The notes beneath the pieces are model-generated. The model did no database searches. It worked only from the letters and a program-made list of their open reading frames with translations, and was not told the origin of the DNA. Shown piece after piece: positions 63,999 to 64,000 of a DNA stretch of 64,000 nt; the first letter of the stretch is position 1; every line of letters begins with the position of its first letter. The DNA is from Lithodes maja (Eukaryota; Arthropoda; Malacostraca; Decapoda; Lithodidae). A program made the translations under genes and the position numbers. The stretch is taken from positions 62,001 to 126,000 of the forward strand of contig JBAKBP010003104.1 in the NCBI GenBank assembly GCA_037953745.1. The letters run 5' to 3'.

Positions 63999-64000
63999 TA

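Larger units (their letters stand above)
62630..64000 (-). mobile_element. Second I-like LINE copy, running off the right edge, split by a SINE
   Basis: The 3' tail begins at about 62630 (plus-strand TTAGTTTAACCAGACCGCTG). ORF2 C-terminal sequence is at 62700-62845 and 63443-64000, interrupted by the 0.6-kb insertion at 62846-63442. The 5' part lies outside the window. Confidence 0.78.

Overview
The window looks like repeat-rich, non-coding arthropod nuclear DNA, most likely from a decapod crustacean. That assignment is inference. It rests on a short interstitial array of the arthropod telomere unit (CCTAA/TTAGG, about 19113-19156), many TAGGCCTA-type words, and the particular mix of Gypsy, DIRS-like, RTE, I-like and CR1/L2-like LINE and piggyBac elements. 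I see no bacterial genes, operons, rRNA or CRISPR. Almost every long ORF belongs to a transposable element. The one coding-looking ORF that is not obviously mobile is a truncated frame at 18265-18699.

Layout: 3-3688 is a long LTR of a Gypsy family. 4443-18267 is a complete minus-strand Gypsy element of the same family (13.8 kb, with two 3471-bp LTRs that differ at only one position I could find), carrying gag and a 2046-codon pol. 18268-27350 is a graveyard: the truncated ORF, TTAA-flanked non-autonomous elements, a DIRS-like tyrosine recombinase fragment with terminal repeats, a pogo/Tigger-like fragment and LINE 3' ends. 27358-29100 is a possible LTR. 30092-32863 is a degenerate gag-like reading frame on the minus strand. 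32948-34150 holds a foldback Tigger-like element and a tRNA-derived SINE. 35440-44950 is crowded with small palindromic elements, one of which was split by an apparently intact RTE LINE (40868-44075, 1003-codon ORF, 8-bp target duplication).

45444-50763 is a small TTAA-flanked element split by a larger, potentially autonomous piggyBac element (45795-50682). Its transposase frame has the DDD residues and a single in-frame TAG. 51546-61097 is a near full-length but dead I-like LINE (minus strand: ORF1 with zinc knuckles; ORF2 with endonuclease, reverse transcriptase and RNase H). It is interrupted by a CR1/L2-like LINE inside ORF1 and a piggyBac-derived element in its 3' UTR. 62630-64000 is a second I-like LINE copy, split by a SINE whose head resembles the RTE 5' end.

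Together the window shows several transposition systems layered on one another. A piggyBac source candidate sits with at least five non-autonomous TTAA families, and an intact RTE sits with short elements that have RTE-type heads or tails. Nesting order gives a relative chronology. The Gypsy and RTE insertions look youngest, the DIRS and I-like copies oldest.
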